From an uncultured Lachnospiraceae bacterium (lineage in GTDB: Bacteria; Bacillota; Clostridia; Lachnospirales; Lachnospiraceae): a DNA stretch of 18,316 nt. The notes under the pieces are model-generated. The model made no database searches and had not been told where the DNA came from. It saw only the letters and a program-made list of their open reading frames with translations. The stretch spans positions 1 to 18,316 of the forward strand of contig CAJLUP010000028.1 in assembly GCA_905209865.1 (NCBI GenBank), written 5' to 3'. Below, in pieces: positions 6,606 to 14,046 of the stretch. Position 1 is the first letter of the stretch. The number at the start of each line of letters is the position of its first letter. Made by a program: the position numbers and the translations under genes.

Positions 6606-8849
6606 TTATTTTCGCGCTTTTGTTCCTGTTCCATCCCGTTTTGCCGTCTTCAGTCTGTTTAGAGTCACTTCTTTTTCATTATATGTAATCTTTGTCTCCG
6701 TTCCCTCTTCAAAAAGGTAAACATTGTCCAACTCATCCTTTTTCTGAAGCCGGATTCCTCTTACACCTACTGCGGCTTTCTTCTTCACCGGAACATCTGA
6801 AGCAGGGAATCTGAGGAAATAACCGCTTTTTGTCTGAAGAACAACATGCTTATTTTCATTGATCACCTGCACGCTTAGCAGAAAATCTTCTTCCTGAAGT
6901 TTCGTTGCGGCAATCGTCCTTTTAGACACTTGAAATTCGCTGCCGTCTACTTTCTTTATCATTCCTTGCGCTGTCGTAAACAAAAACATTGCAAAACGCA
7001 TCTGTTCAGAATCGTATACAGAGACGATCTGCTCATCTGCACTGGAATAGTTACTGATATTATCGATCGGAACTCCTTTATCCCGGAATTTTCCATGCGG
7101 GAGATCAAGAACTTTCACCTGATGCATTTTCCCTTTGTTTGTAAAAATACATATTTTCCCTGTATTCATACAATGTACTACATATTTATTCTCGCTGTCT
7201 GCCGCTTCTTTATTCCGCTCATAAACAGCAGTATCCACTGTTCTCGCGTATCCGAAACGATCCATTAAAAAGACAACTTCCTGCTCTTCGATTTTCTTTT
7301 CTTCAAACACAGCTTCTTCTGCATTTTCAACAACTGTACGGCGCGGTTTCGCATACTCTTTTTTAAACGCATTTAATTCTTCAATGATTACCTCTGCCAT
7401 AGAATCATAATGATTAAGAATATCTTCATAGCGGGCGATATTTTTCAAAGTCTGCTCATGTTCTGCAATCAACGCCTGCACTTCCAAACCGATCAGACGA
7501 TACAGCCGCATTTCCAGGATCGCTGTTGCCTGCCGTTCGGTAAACCGAAGAAGAACTGCCATCTTTTTCGAAATTGAGGACTTAAACGTAATATTGTCGG
7601 TCACCCCGTTTACAAGACATGCTTTCGCATCTTTTACTGATTTACTTCCCCGAAGAATCTCAATGATAAGATCGATCACATCGCATGCTTTGATCAATCC
7701 TTCCTGGACTTCACTTTTTTCCTTTTCCCTTCCAAGAAGTGTTCGATACTTTCTTGTCGCTAATTCAAATCGAAAATCCACATGATGTTCAATTATCTTT
7801 TTCAGTCCAAGCGTTTCCGGTCTGCCGTCTGCAACTGCAAGCATATTTACACCGAATGTGTCTTCAAGGCGTGTCTTTTTATAGAGCATATTTTTCAGAT
7901 TTTCTACATCTGCCCCCTTTTTCAGCTCCAGAACGATACGGATTCCTTCTTTAGAAGACTGGTTCGAAATATCTGTGATATCCGTCGTTTTCTTTGACTC
8001 GATAAGTCCTGCCACATCATTCAGAAATTTTCCGATCCCTGTCCCGATCATCGTGTAAGGAATTTCACTGATCACAAGCTGTTTTTTACCGCCCTTTATC
8101 TCTTCTGCTTCCACTTTTCCACGAATCCGGATCTTTCCCTGACCTGTTTCGTAAATAGAAAGCAGGTCATCTTTATTGACAACAATTCCACCTGTCGGAA
8201 AATCAGGACCTTTTATATATTTCATCAGTTGTTTCGTACTGATCGAATCATTCTTGATATATGCTTTTACAGCATCAATCACTTCGCCAAGATTATGAGG
8301 CGGAATACTTGTAGCCATACCGACAGCAATTCCCTCCGCTCCATTTACAAGCAAATTAGGAACGCGAATCGGCAATACCATTGGTTCTTTTTCTGTCTCA
8401 TCAAAATTCGGACCGAAATCTACCACATCTTTATCCAAATCAGCAAGACATACTTCTTGAGTAAATTTCGTCAGCCTTGCTTCTGTATAACGCATTGCAG
8501 CGGCGCCGTCTCCTTCTATAGAGCCAAAATTTCCATGCCCGTCCACAAGCGTTATCCCTTTTTTAAATTCCTGCGCCATCACTACAAGCGCTTCATAGAT
8601 CGAACTGTCTCCGTGGGGATGGTATTTACCCATAGTATCTCCCACAATACGAGCACATTTTCGATATGGCTTGTCATAACGGATCCCGAGTTCGTACATA
8701 TCATAAAGTGTACGTCGCTGTACCGGCTTAAGTCCGTCTCGCACATCCGGAAGCGCCCGGGAGATGATTACGCTCATTGCATAATCAATATATGATTTCT
8801 TCATAAGATCTGAATATTCGGTTCTTATGATCTGTGATTCACTGTTCAT
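6606..8849 (-). CDS. parC: DNA topoisomerase IV subunit A (ParC-like)
   Basis: A subunit of a type II topoisomerase that cuts and re-joins DNA, chiefly for chromosome decatenation. I choose ATG 8849 (747 residues), because AAGGAG lies seven nucleotides upstream; an upstream in-frame GTG at 8870 would place this Shine-Dalgarno inside the gene. The catalytic Tyr is in AAMRYTEARL (about Tyr121). The quinolone-determining region reads HPHGDSSIYEA, with the usual Ser (about 82) and Glu (about 86), so it looks drug-sensitive. The beta-propeller C-terminal half begins with DRFGYARTVD. At the place where gyrase has its QRRGGKG-type GyrA box, this protein has FRDKGVPIDNI (about 588-598), so I call topoisomerase IV rather than gyrase. 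It follows parE by 51 nt as one operon. A GyrA paralogue is expected elsewhere on the chromosome. Confidence 0.88.
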   Translation of the reverse strand: MNSESQIIRTEYSDLMKKSYIDYAMSVIISRALPDVRDGLKPVQRRTLYDMYELGIRYDKPYRKCARIVGDTMGKYHPHGDSSIYEALVVMAQEFKKGITLVDGHGNFGSIEGDGAAAMRYTEARLTKFTQEVCLADLDKDVVDFGPNFDETEKEPMVLPIRVPNLLVNGAEGIAVGMATSIPPHNLGEVIDAVKAYIKNDSISTKQLMKYIKGPDFPTGGIVVNKDDLLSIYETGQGKIRIRGKVEAEEIKGGKKQLVISEIPYTMIGTGIGKFLNDVAGLIESKKTTDITDISNQSSKEGIRIVLELKKGADVENLKNMLYKKTRLEDTFGVNMLAVADGRPETLGLKKIIEHHVDFRFELATRKYRTLLGREKEKSEVQEGLIKACDVIDLIIEILRGSKSVKDAKACLVNGVTDNITFKSSISKKMAVLLRFTERQATAILEMRLYRLIGLEVQALIAEHEQTLKNIARYEDILNHYDSMAEVIIEELNAFKKEYAKPRRTVVENAEEAVFEEKKIEEQEVVFLMDRFGYARTVDTAVYERNKEAADSENKYVVHCMNTGKICIFTNKGKMHQVKVLDLPHGKFRDKGVPIDNISNYSSADEQIVSVYDSEQMRFAMFLFTTAQGMIKKVDGSEFQVSKRTIAATKLQEEDFLLSVQVINENKHVVLQTKSGYFLRFPASDVPVKKKAAVGVRGIRLQKKDELDNVYLFEEGTETKITYNEKEVTLNRLKTAKRDGTGTKARK

Positions 8850-8900
8850 TTCTCGTCTCCTTCCTTCCACTTATACACAGGACAGGATTTTTATTTTCCG

Positions 8901-10823
8901 TCAGACATCCAGTTCCGCCTCTGTTGCGTTTTCATAAATAAATGCGCGCCGCGGCGGTACTTCCGTTCCCATAAGCATCTCTGTCACACTGGAGGCCATC
9001 CTTGCGTCTTCAATCTCCACCAATTTCAAAAGCCGGCGTTCAGGATCCAAAGTTGTCTCCCACAACTGTTCTGCATCCATTTCCCCAAGACCTTTATATC
9101 GTTGAAGAGTGAAGGAACCTTTCTGTGTTTTCCGATATCTTTCAAGCGCTTTATCATCATAAAGATATTCTTCTTTCCCGTTTTTCGGCATAGCTTTATA
9201 AAGGGGAGGCATGGCAATATATACATGTCCCTCATAAATCAGTTCCGGCATAAAACGATAGAATAAAGTTAGTAAAAGTGTCGATATATGCGCGCCGTCT
9301 ACGTCTGCATCCGCCATGATTATAATTTTGTCATAACGAAGTTTCGTAATATCAAAATCATTTCCGTACCCTTCAGAAAACCCACATCCAAACGCATTGA
9401 TCATTGTTTTGATCTCTGCATTTGCCAAAACTTTATCAATACTTGCTTTTTCCACATTCAATATTTTCCCACGAATAGGCAGGATCGCTTGAAAATTCCT
9501 GTTCCGCGCCGTCTTTGCAGAACCGCCGGCAGAATCTCCCTCTACGATAAAGATCTCACATTTTTTCGGATCTCTGCTCTCACAATTTGCAAGCTTTCCA
9601 TTACTATCAAAGGAATATTTCTGTTTTGTCAGAAGATTCGTTTTTGCCTTTTCTTCTGTCTTACGGATTTTGGCAGCTTTTTCCGCGCTTGACAATACGG
9701 TCTTCAAGACATCAAGGTTACGATCAAAATAAAGAACAACTTCATCTCCGGCAACTTTGCTTACTGCTTTCGCAGCATCCGGATTATCAAGCTTTGTTTT
9801 TGTCTGACCTTCAAATCTAGGGTCAGGATGCTTGATCGAAATGATCGCGGTCATTCCGTTTCGGATATCCGCTCCGGTAAAATTGGGATCTTTATCTTTC
9901 AAAATTCCGATTTCTCTGGCATATTGATTCATCACCGTTGTAAATGTCGTTTTAAATCCGGTCAGATGCGTACCACCTTCGGCATTATATATATTGTTGC
10001 AGAATCCAAGTACATTTTCATGAAATTCATTGACATACTGAAATGCTGCTTCCACTTCGATCCCATCTGCGTCCCCGTGAAAATAAACAGGTTCATGAAG
10101 CGCCTCTTTTTTCTTATTAAGATCCCGGATAAATCCTGTGATTCCTTCCGGCTCATGATACTCGATATGTTCCGTCTGCTCGCCCCTTTTATCCTCAAAG
10201 ATAATTGTCAGTTCCGGATTCAAATATGCTGTCTCGTGCAGTCTGCTCTTTACTTCCTCCGCACGAAATTTTGTTTTTTCGAAGATCGTATCGTCCGGCA
10301 GGAAATTAATCGTTGTCCCTGTCTTTCTTGTCTTGGCAATTTTCGGAAGAAGTCCGTCTTCCAAATCAATCACCGGAATTCCTCGCTCATATCTGTCATG
10401 ATACACCGCACCGTCACGGCTGATCTTCACATCCATAAAGGCTGAAAGGGCGTTTACAACCGAAGAACCGACGCCATGAAGTCCTCCGCTTGTCTTGTAG
10501 GCTGAATCATCAAACTTGCCTCCTGCATGAAGCGTCGTAAACACGAGTCTTGCCGCAGAAACTCCTTTTTGATGCATATCAACCGGTATTCCTCTTCCAT
10601 TATCCGTCACGGTTGCTGTGCCGTCCTTCTCTAACGTAACGCTGATCTCCGTACAAAATCCCGCCAAATGCTCGTCCACTGAATTGTCTACAATTTCATA
10701 GATAAGATGGTTCAATCCTTTCGTAGACACACTTCCTATATACATTCCGGGGCGTTTCCGCACTGCCTCCAGACCTTCTAATACAGAGATACTCCCTGCA
10801 TCATATGTATGATTTCCCGCCAT
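8901..10823 (-). CDS. parE: DNA topoisomerase IV subunit B (ParE-like)
   Basis: ATPase subunit of the same enzyme, 640 residues. The GHKL ATPase motifs are EIVDNSVDE (catalytic Glu43), TDNGRGIPVD (74-82) and TSGGLHGVGSSVVNALS (111-127). The transducer contains the QTKTK lysines near 340. The TOPRIM domain contains IVEGDSAGGSAKTARNR (Glu429) and DADVDGAH (505-512), followed by QRYKGLGEM and PPRRAFIY near the C-terminus. The ATG has AAAGGAG seven nucleotides upstream. B subunits alone are hard to separate from GyrB; the topoisomerase IV assignment leans on its partner, which lacks a GyrA box, and on the parE-parC order typical of Firmicutes. A promoter and large inverted-repeat structure lie upstream. 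Confidence 0.87.
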   Translation of the reverse strand: MAGNHTYDAGSISVLEGLEAVRKRPGMYIGSVSTKGLNHLIYEIVDNSVDEHLAGFCTEISVTLEKDGTATVTDNGRGIPVDMHQKGVSAARLVFTTLHAGGKFDDSAYKTSGGLHGVGSSVVNALSAFMDVKISRDGAVYHDRYERGIPVIDLEDGLLPKIAKTRKTGTTINFLPDDTIFEKTKFRAEEVKSRLHETAYLNPELTIIFEDKRGEQTEHIEYHEPEGITGFIRDLNKKKEALHEPVYFHGDADGIEVEAAFQYVNEFHENVLGFCNNIYNAEGGTHLTGFKTTFTTVMNQYAREIGILKDKDPNFTGADIRNGMTAIISIKHPDPRFEGQTKTKLDNPDAAKAVSKVAGDEVVLYFDRNLDVLKTVLSSAEKAAKIRKTEEKAKTNLLTKQKYSFDSNGKLANCESRDPKKCEIFIVEGDSAGGSAKTARNRNFQAILPIRGKILNVEKASIDKVLANAEIKTMINAFGCGFSEGYGNDFDITKLRYDKIIIMADADVDGAHISTLLLTLFYRFMPELIYEGHVYIAMPPLYKAMPKNGKEEYLYDDKALERYRKTQKGSFTLQRYKGLGEMDAEQLWETTLDPERRLLKLVEIEDARMASSVTEMLMGTEVPPRRAFIYENATEAELDV

Positions 10824-10857
10824 TTACTTTCTCCTTTATCGCTCATTCCCGTTCTAT

Positions 10858-10886
10858 TTGTGCTGTATTCACCGGTTCCATATACT
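10858..10886 (+). promoter_or_regulatory. Possible plus-strand promoter upstream of parE
   Basis: TTGTGC (10858-10863), a 17-nt spacer, then TATACT (10881-10886). The -10 is good and the -35 is weak (TTG only). A transcript from about 10893 would run about 90 nt into the plus-oriented hairpin plus T-run at 10931-10980. No protein gene lies in that stretch, so any product would be a small RNA. Prediction only. Confidence 0.3.
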
Positions 10887-10917
10887 TTGCGCCGGATATG
10901 AATATTCTCTTTCACAT

Positions 10918-11001
10918 TATAACGAGATTGTACCCTCAGACGAAGGATTTCATCATCCTGTTCATCTGAGGGTATTATTTTTAATGATACCACTCGTTAT
11001 A
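10918..11001. repeat. Nested inverted repeats upstream of parE
   Basis: Outer arms TATAACGAG (10918-10926) and CTCGTTATA (10993-11001) form a perfect 9-bp pair. Inside lies a 10-bp pair TACCCTCAGA (10931-10940) / TCTGAGGGTA (10965-10974), and inside that a 5-bp pair AGGAT (10944-10948) / ATCCT (10955-10959). Both outer arms contain -10-like sequences on the minus strand. Function is unknown: an operator, a cruciform, or a folded RNA are all possible. Confidence 0.65.
10931..10980 (+). terminator. Terminator-like hairpin, plus orientation
   Basis: The 10-bp stem TACCCTCAGA/TCTGAGGGTA, with an extra 5-bp inner stem, is followed on the plus strand by TTATTTTT. On the minus strand it has no T-run. 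No plus-strand gene ends here, so it may terminate antisense or small-RNA transcription, or simply be a leader structure of parE. Confidence 0.4.
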
Positions 11002-11025
11002 GTTCTTGTAAATAGCATTTTTCAA
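10996..11025 (-). promoter_or_regulatory. Probable parE-parC promoter
   Basis: On the minus strand, TTGAAA (11025-11020) and TATAAC (11001-10996) are separated by 18 nt, giving a leader of about 165 nt that would carry the 10-bp hairpin. A second possible -10, TATAAT (10921-10916), has only a weak TTCGTC at -35. Either could serve; the first is preferred for its -35. Confidence 0.5.
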
Positions 11026-11061
11026 AGCAAATGCCTCTGTCAAAAAAGCCAGTTCCTTCCA

Positions 11062-12270
11062 TTATTCCAATATCACTTCACACAGCGTATCTGCCAAAAC
11101 TTCCATTGCGTTTTTCATTTCTCCTACCGTATTTGTCTGTGCTCCCGCCTCGATCAAAAGAGATTTTGGAAGCAGATGCAGATTATATCTATATGCCCGT
11201 AAATAAATATGTCTTGCAAACCCGGGGTACATCCGTTCTGATGCAAGCTGCATTTGAAGGGAAAATGCCAGATTATCTTGTATGTATGGATTATAAAGAT
11301 AGTCAATATCTCCATTTGTCCGTGAACGGCTCAATCCATTAAAATACATAATTTTCGCCGTCGGTTTTCCGTTGACTTCCGTAACTAAATGCGTTCCTTC
11401 CGCAACGCCGTCTCTGTGGAGATCAATCGCTACTTCGATCGTCGGATTCGCCTCAAGGATCGGACGAACGGATGCCTCGGCATTTTCATATGCATTACTT
11501 CTGTCAAGCTGTCCGTTAATAATATCATATACACCGGTATCATGAATCGTTTCCACTCCGCGCTTGTTCAGAAGTTCACATAAATACTCTCCCACTCCGA
11601 CAATACTCGTTGCAGGATCTCCTGGGATCGAATCAACAAATTCTTCCTGAGAATGTGTGTGAAAGATGAGTACTTTCGGACCGTTCTTTGCAGAGTTGAT
11701 TTTCATGCTTCTGCCAAGAAGATCATCTGCATTCAACTGTTCCGGTCCGATCATAGTAGAGCTGTCCACCGTATAAAAATTGCCGAGCAAATAATCAAAA
11801 TCTCTCAATTTTTCAATCGACATATCGATGACAGATCCGTTTGTTCCGGCAGACGTCTGGGAGTTTTGTACCGTTTCCGGAATTGCTTCTCCGACAAGAT
11901 TTCCATTTTCATCGATCCGATTTTCATCATTCGCCTGTGCTTCTAATATTTTGGCAGCAGTTTCTTTGTCTTCCACAGGAAATCCTTCTCTTTTATGACT
12001 GATCGCATATCCCGCCGTTGGCAGAAAAAGATATGACTGCTCTATGAAAAACTCATGAACCGTTTTTTGAGGTTTCCGGTTCAAATACGCAAGTCCCGGC
12101 ATGTACATTTCCTCAGCATTCGAAAAAATATGAGTCTGGATGCCATACAGCCGTGCTGACCATGCCTCCTTTGAAATAAAACAGAGAGCTGCCATCACAA
12201 AAAATACAAAACGTATTATCCGATTCTTCCGTTCTCTCTCTTTTTCCATGATTCGAAATCGATCTGCCAT
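11062..12270 (-). CDS. spoIIP: Stage II sporulation protein P (SpoIIP)
   Basis: Peptidoglycan amidase/endopeptidase that, with SpoIID and SpoIIM, thins septal cell wall so that the mother cell can engulf the forespore. It has 402 residues: a short basic N-terminus, one membrane anchor at about 19-33, an extracytoplasmic linker (about 35-195), then the SpoIIP catalytic domain. Visible zinc-site and catalytic residues are VLIFHTHSQEEF (His204, Glu210), IDLHRDG (His285), RYNLHLLPKS and LLIEAGAQTNTVGEM (Glu374). The ATG at 12270 has a GAGGG nine nucleotides upstream; a second ATG at 12249 lacks one. It lies 57 nt downstream of gpr, the classical gpr-spoIIP pair. I see no clear terminator after it. 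Confidence 0.95.
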   Translation of the reverse strand: MADRFRIMEKERERKNRIIRFVFFVMAALCFISKEAWSARLYGIQTHIFSNAEEMYMPGLAYLNRKPQKTVHEFFIEQSYLFLPTAGYAISHKREGFPVEDKETAAKILEAQANDENRIDENGNLVGEAIPETVQNSQTSAGTNGSVIDMSIEKLRDFDYLLGNFYTVDSSTMIGPEQLNADDLLGRSMKINSAKNGPKVLIFHTHSQEEFVDSIPGDPATSIVGVGEYLCELLNKRGVETIHDTGVYDIINGQLDRSNAYENAEASVRPILEANPTIEVAIDLHRDGVAEGTHLVTEVNGKPTAKIMYFNGLSRSRTNGDIDYLYNPYIQDNLAFSLQMQLASERMYPGFARHIYLRAYRYNLHLLPKSLLIEAGAQTNTVGEMKNAMEVLADTLCEVILE

Positions 12271-12327
12271 CTGACATCGCCCTCGTCTTTCTATTACTTC
12301 TGACAGTGTATGCCCTGTTTTCTCTTC

Positions 12328-13314
12328 TTATGCTTCCTGACCGTCTCCACATCCCGAAAAGAGCATATTAATTGCTTCCGCCAACGTATGGCTGATATGA
12401 TGAACCATTTCGTCAACATCTTTCGGCGTTACGAACATCCCGTTTAAATGAGGGGAGATCAATTCTTTTACAAATTCATATTTTTCTCCGGCGTTATAAG
12501 ATCGAAGCACTTCTCCTACTCCTTTCAGAGACTCTGATGATTCAAGCGCTAAAATAAAATTTTCCATTGTATCATTTACAATGGTTGCCGCATCGACAAC
12601 TGTCGGAACGCCGATCCCTATGACCGGTACACCCAGCGTTTCCTTTGTCATTCCATTCCGATGGTTTCCGACGCCGCTGCCGGGATGGATTCCCGTATCT
12701 GCGATCTGTATCGTCCGATTCAGCCGCTTACTGTTTCTTGCTGCCAAAGCATCAACTGCTATCACAACATCAGGGTTTGTCTCTGAAACAATTCCTCGTA
12801 CAATTTCCGCACTTTCCATTCCGGTCTGTCCCATGACTCCAGGAACAATCGCACTGATCATTGGCGCATCGTCCGTTCCCATTGCATACTTACCATACTC
12901 TTTCACGATATGACGGGTTACGGACAAATGATCCGCTACACAAGGCCCGAGAGAATCAGGAGTTACTTCTCTGTTTCCTAAACCTACTACAAGAATAGAT
13001 ATATCTTTGCTTCTCAGCTCAAGCTTTCGGATCAATTCTTTTATATAGGAACAAATTTTTTCCGCAATCAGCATTTGATTTTCCGCATCAGGCATTGCCA
13101 AATCCGGTGTTTCAACCGTCAGATACGTTCCAACAGGTTTCCCCATCGCCTTAGCTCCGTTTTCTGTTTTGATTTCAACTCTCGTAATACGAAGCTCTGT
13201 TTCTTCGTCATAATCTTCTTCAAGAACCACCCCTGAAATTTCAACATTATCCGATTCGAACCGTTCTTTTTCTTCCAGCGCAAGATCTGTACGCACACTA
13301 TAATTTCTAATCAT
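12328..13314 (-). CDS. gpr: Germination protease GPR
   Basis: Aspartic-type endopeptidase that degrades small acid-soluble spore proteins during germination. It is made as a zymogen in the developing spore and self-processed. It has 328 residues. The N-terminal propeptide contains RTDLALE (8-14), the autoprocessing site that mimics the SASP cleavage sequence. The catalytic aspartates are likely Asp120 in NREVTPDSLGP and Asp188 in IAVDALAAR, matching Asp127 and Asp193 of the B. megaterium enzyme. The ATG has GAGG seven nucleotides upstream. Family members are driven by sigma-F/sigma-G. On the minus strand, GGGAAAATT (13383-13375) fits a sigma-F -10, but its -35 (GGAATT) is poor, so I do not claim the promoter. 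It is divergent from rpsT and precedes spoIIP. Confidence 0.96.
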   Translation of the reverse strand: MIRNYSVRTDLALEEKERFESDNVEISGVVLEEDYDEETELRITRVEIKTENGAKAMGKPVGTYLTVETPDLAMPDAENQMLIAEKICSYIKELIRKLELRSKDISILVVGLGNREVTPDSLGPCVADHLSVTRHIVKEYGKYAMGTDDAPMISAIVPGVMGQTGMESAEIVRGIVSETNPDVVIAVDALAARNSKRLNRTIQIADTGIHPGSGVGNHRNGMTKETLGVPVIGIGVPTVVDAATIVNDTMENFILALESSESLKGVGEVLRSYNAGEKYEFVKELISPHLNGMFVTPKDVDEMVHHISHTLAEAINMLFSGCGDGQEA

Positions 13315-13425
13315 ATCTCATCCTCACTTCCTCTGTTCTAGTCGTCATATCCGTATAACTTCATATCAAAATACAATTTTCCCATATATAAGTTCCATAA
13401 TTCCCAATATTTCTTAAAATATGTA

Positions 13426-13454
13426 TTGACAAGCTTTTCGACTTGGCATAAAAT
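13426..13454 (+). promoter_or_regulatory. Sigma-A promoter of rpsT
   Basis: Perfect -35 TTGACA (13426-13431), 17-nt spacer, -10 TAAAAT (13449-13454) on the plus strand. Transcription should start near 13461, giving an 85-nt leader. This is a strong promoter, as expected for a ribosomal protein gene. Confidence 0.88.
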
Positions 13455-13464
13455 AAATGAGTAT

Positions 13465-13516
13465 GTTTCAGCAGAACGTCCGTGTCCGAGTCTGCGGAAA
13501 CTCAAATTACATTTGA
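13465..13516 (+). promoter_or_regulatory. Structured leader of rpsT
   Basis: Two hairpins lie between promoter and start. The first pairs GTTTC-A-GCAGA (13465-13475) with TCTGC-G-GAAAC (13491-13501): two 5-bp stems separated by an A-G mismatch. The second pairs TCAAAT (13502-13507) with ATTTGA (13511-13516) around a 3-nt loop. S20 is autoregulated at translation in E. coli; whether this leader binds S20 is inference. Confidence 0.5.
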
Positions 13517-13545
13517 AATCATAGATATATATGGAGGTGTACGCA

Positions 13546-13809
13546 TTGGCTAACATTAAGTCTGCTAAGAAAAGAATTTTAGTAAACGAGACTAAAGCTG
13601 CAAGAAACAAAGCAATTAAATCTAAAGTAAAAACTGCTGTAAAGAAAGTAGAAGCTGCAGTTGCTGCTAAAGATGTTGAAACTGCTAAGACTGCTCTTCA
13701 CGCAGCGATTGTCGAGATTTCCAAAGCTGGAACAAAAGGTGTTTACCACAAAAAAACAGTTTCCAGAAAGATCTCTCGTCTTTCCAAAGCTGTAAGCAGC
13801 ATTGCTTAA
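13546..13809 (+). CDS. rpsT: 30S ribosomal protein S20, TTG start
   Basis: Primary 16S rRNA-binding protein of the 30S body. It has 87 residues, Lys/Ala-rich and all-helical in character, starting MANIKSAKKRILVNETKAARNK in the normal family way and ending LSKAVSSIA. The start is TTG 13546-13548, with GGAGGTG about 6 nt upstream. The ATG at 13531 that lies in frame is part of the Shine-Dalgarno region (ATGGAGG) and cannot be the real start. It is the only plus-strand gene in the window, monocistronic, with its own promoter and a strong terminator 28 nt after the stop. Divergent gpr lies upstream and convergent ilvC downstream. Confidence 0.97.
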   Translation: MANIKSAKKRILVNETKAARNKAIKSKVKTAVKKVEAAVAAKDVETAKTALHAAIVEISKAGTKGVYHKKTVSRKISRLSKAVSSIA

Positions 13810-13836
13810 TCTTATTCATAAAATTTATAGAAACGT

Positions 13837-13877
13837 AAAAGACATCTGCTCCCGTCAGGCAGATGTCTTTTTTGTTT
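13837..13877 (+). terminator. rpsT intrinsic terminator
   Basis: 13-bp perfect stem AAAAGACATCTGC (13837-13849) / GCAGATGTCTTTT (13859-13871) with a 9-nt loop, then TT-G-TTT. On the minus strand the same stem ends in TTTTACG, so it could weakly terminate transcription from the other side too. Confidence 0.93.
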
Positions 13878-13930
13878 CGATTAAATTCACCATTGCCAAT
13901 CATCGGAAATACCAAAAGGCACATTCCGGG

Positions 13931-13960
13931 ATTATAAGCGGTCGCCAAGGTCTCGGGCAA
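13931..13960 (-). promoter_or_regulatory. Possible minus-strand promoter between ilvC and rpsT terminators
   Basis: On the minus strand, TTGCCC (13960-13955) and a perfect TATAAT (13936-13931) are separated by 18 nt. The start would be near 13924, running about 90 nt toward the rpsT terminator stem and then antisense to rpsT. The surrounding 13881-13985 segment holds no gene I recognise; it has short GC-rich inverted repeats (CGGG-caaa-CCCG at 13954-13965, and TCCGGG/CCCGGA). Confidence 0.3.
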
Positions 13961-13985
13961 ACCCGGATTTTGGCTCGTTGTCAGC

Positions 13986-14024
13986 AAAAAACGGGATGCA
14001 CTGCATCTGCGGTGCATCCCGTTT
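13986..14024 (-). terminator. ilvC intrinsic terminator
   Basis: On the minus strand, the 13-bp stem AAACGGGATGCAC / GTGCATCCCGTTT (arms 14024-14012 and 14001-13989, 10-nt loop) is followed by a run of six T (13991-13986). It lies 22 nt past the ilvC stop and is clearly oriented for ilvNC. Confidence 0.93.
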
Positions 14025-14046
14025 CAAAACAAAACTTCTCTTTCGA

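Noticed and set aside
8565..8620. Fluoroquinolone resistance change in ParC
   Set aside because: The determining region reads HPHGDSSIYEA with the usual Ser and Glu in place, so no resistance substitution is visible.
8850..8870. GTG at 8870 as start of parC
   Set aside because: The codons it would add spell the AAGGAAGGAG ribosome site itself, and the conserved part begins after the ATG at 8849.
6606..10823. The topoisomerase pair as DNA gyrase (gyrB-gyrA)
   Set aside because: The A subunit has FRDKGVPIDN where gyrase carries the QRRGGKG-type box needed for DNA wrapping, and the neighbours are not dnaA-recF origin genes.
13315..13425. Sigma-G promoter for gpr
   Set aside because: No CATNNTA-type -10 was found on the minus strand. 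The GGGAAAATT string fits a sigma-F -10 but has a poor -35, so I only mention it under gpr.
13531..13545. ATG at 13531 as start of rpsT
   Set aside because: The five extra codons contain the Shine-Dalgarno (GGAGGTG), and S20 proteins begin at the MANIKSA that follows the TTG.
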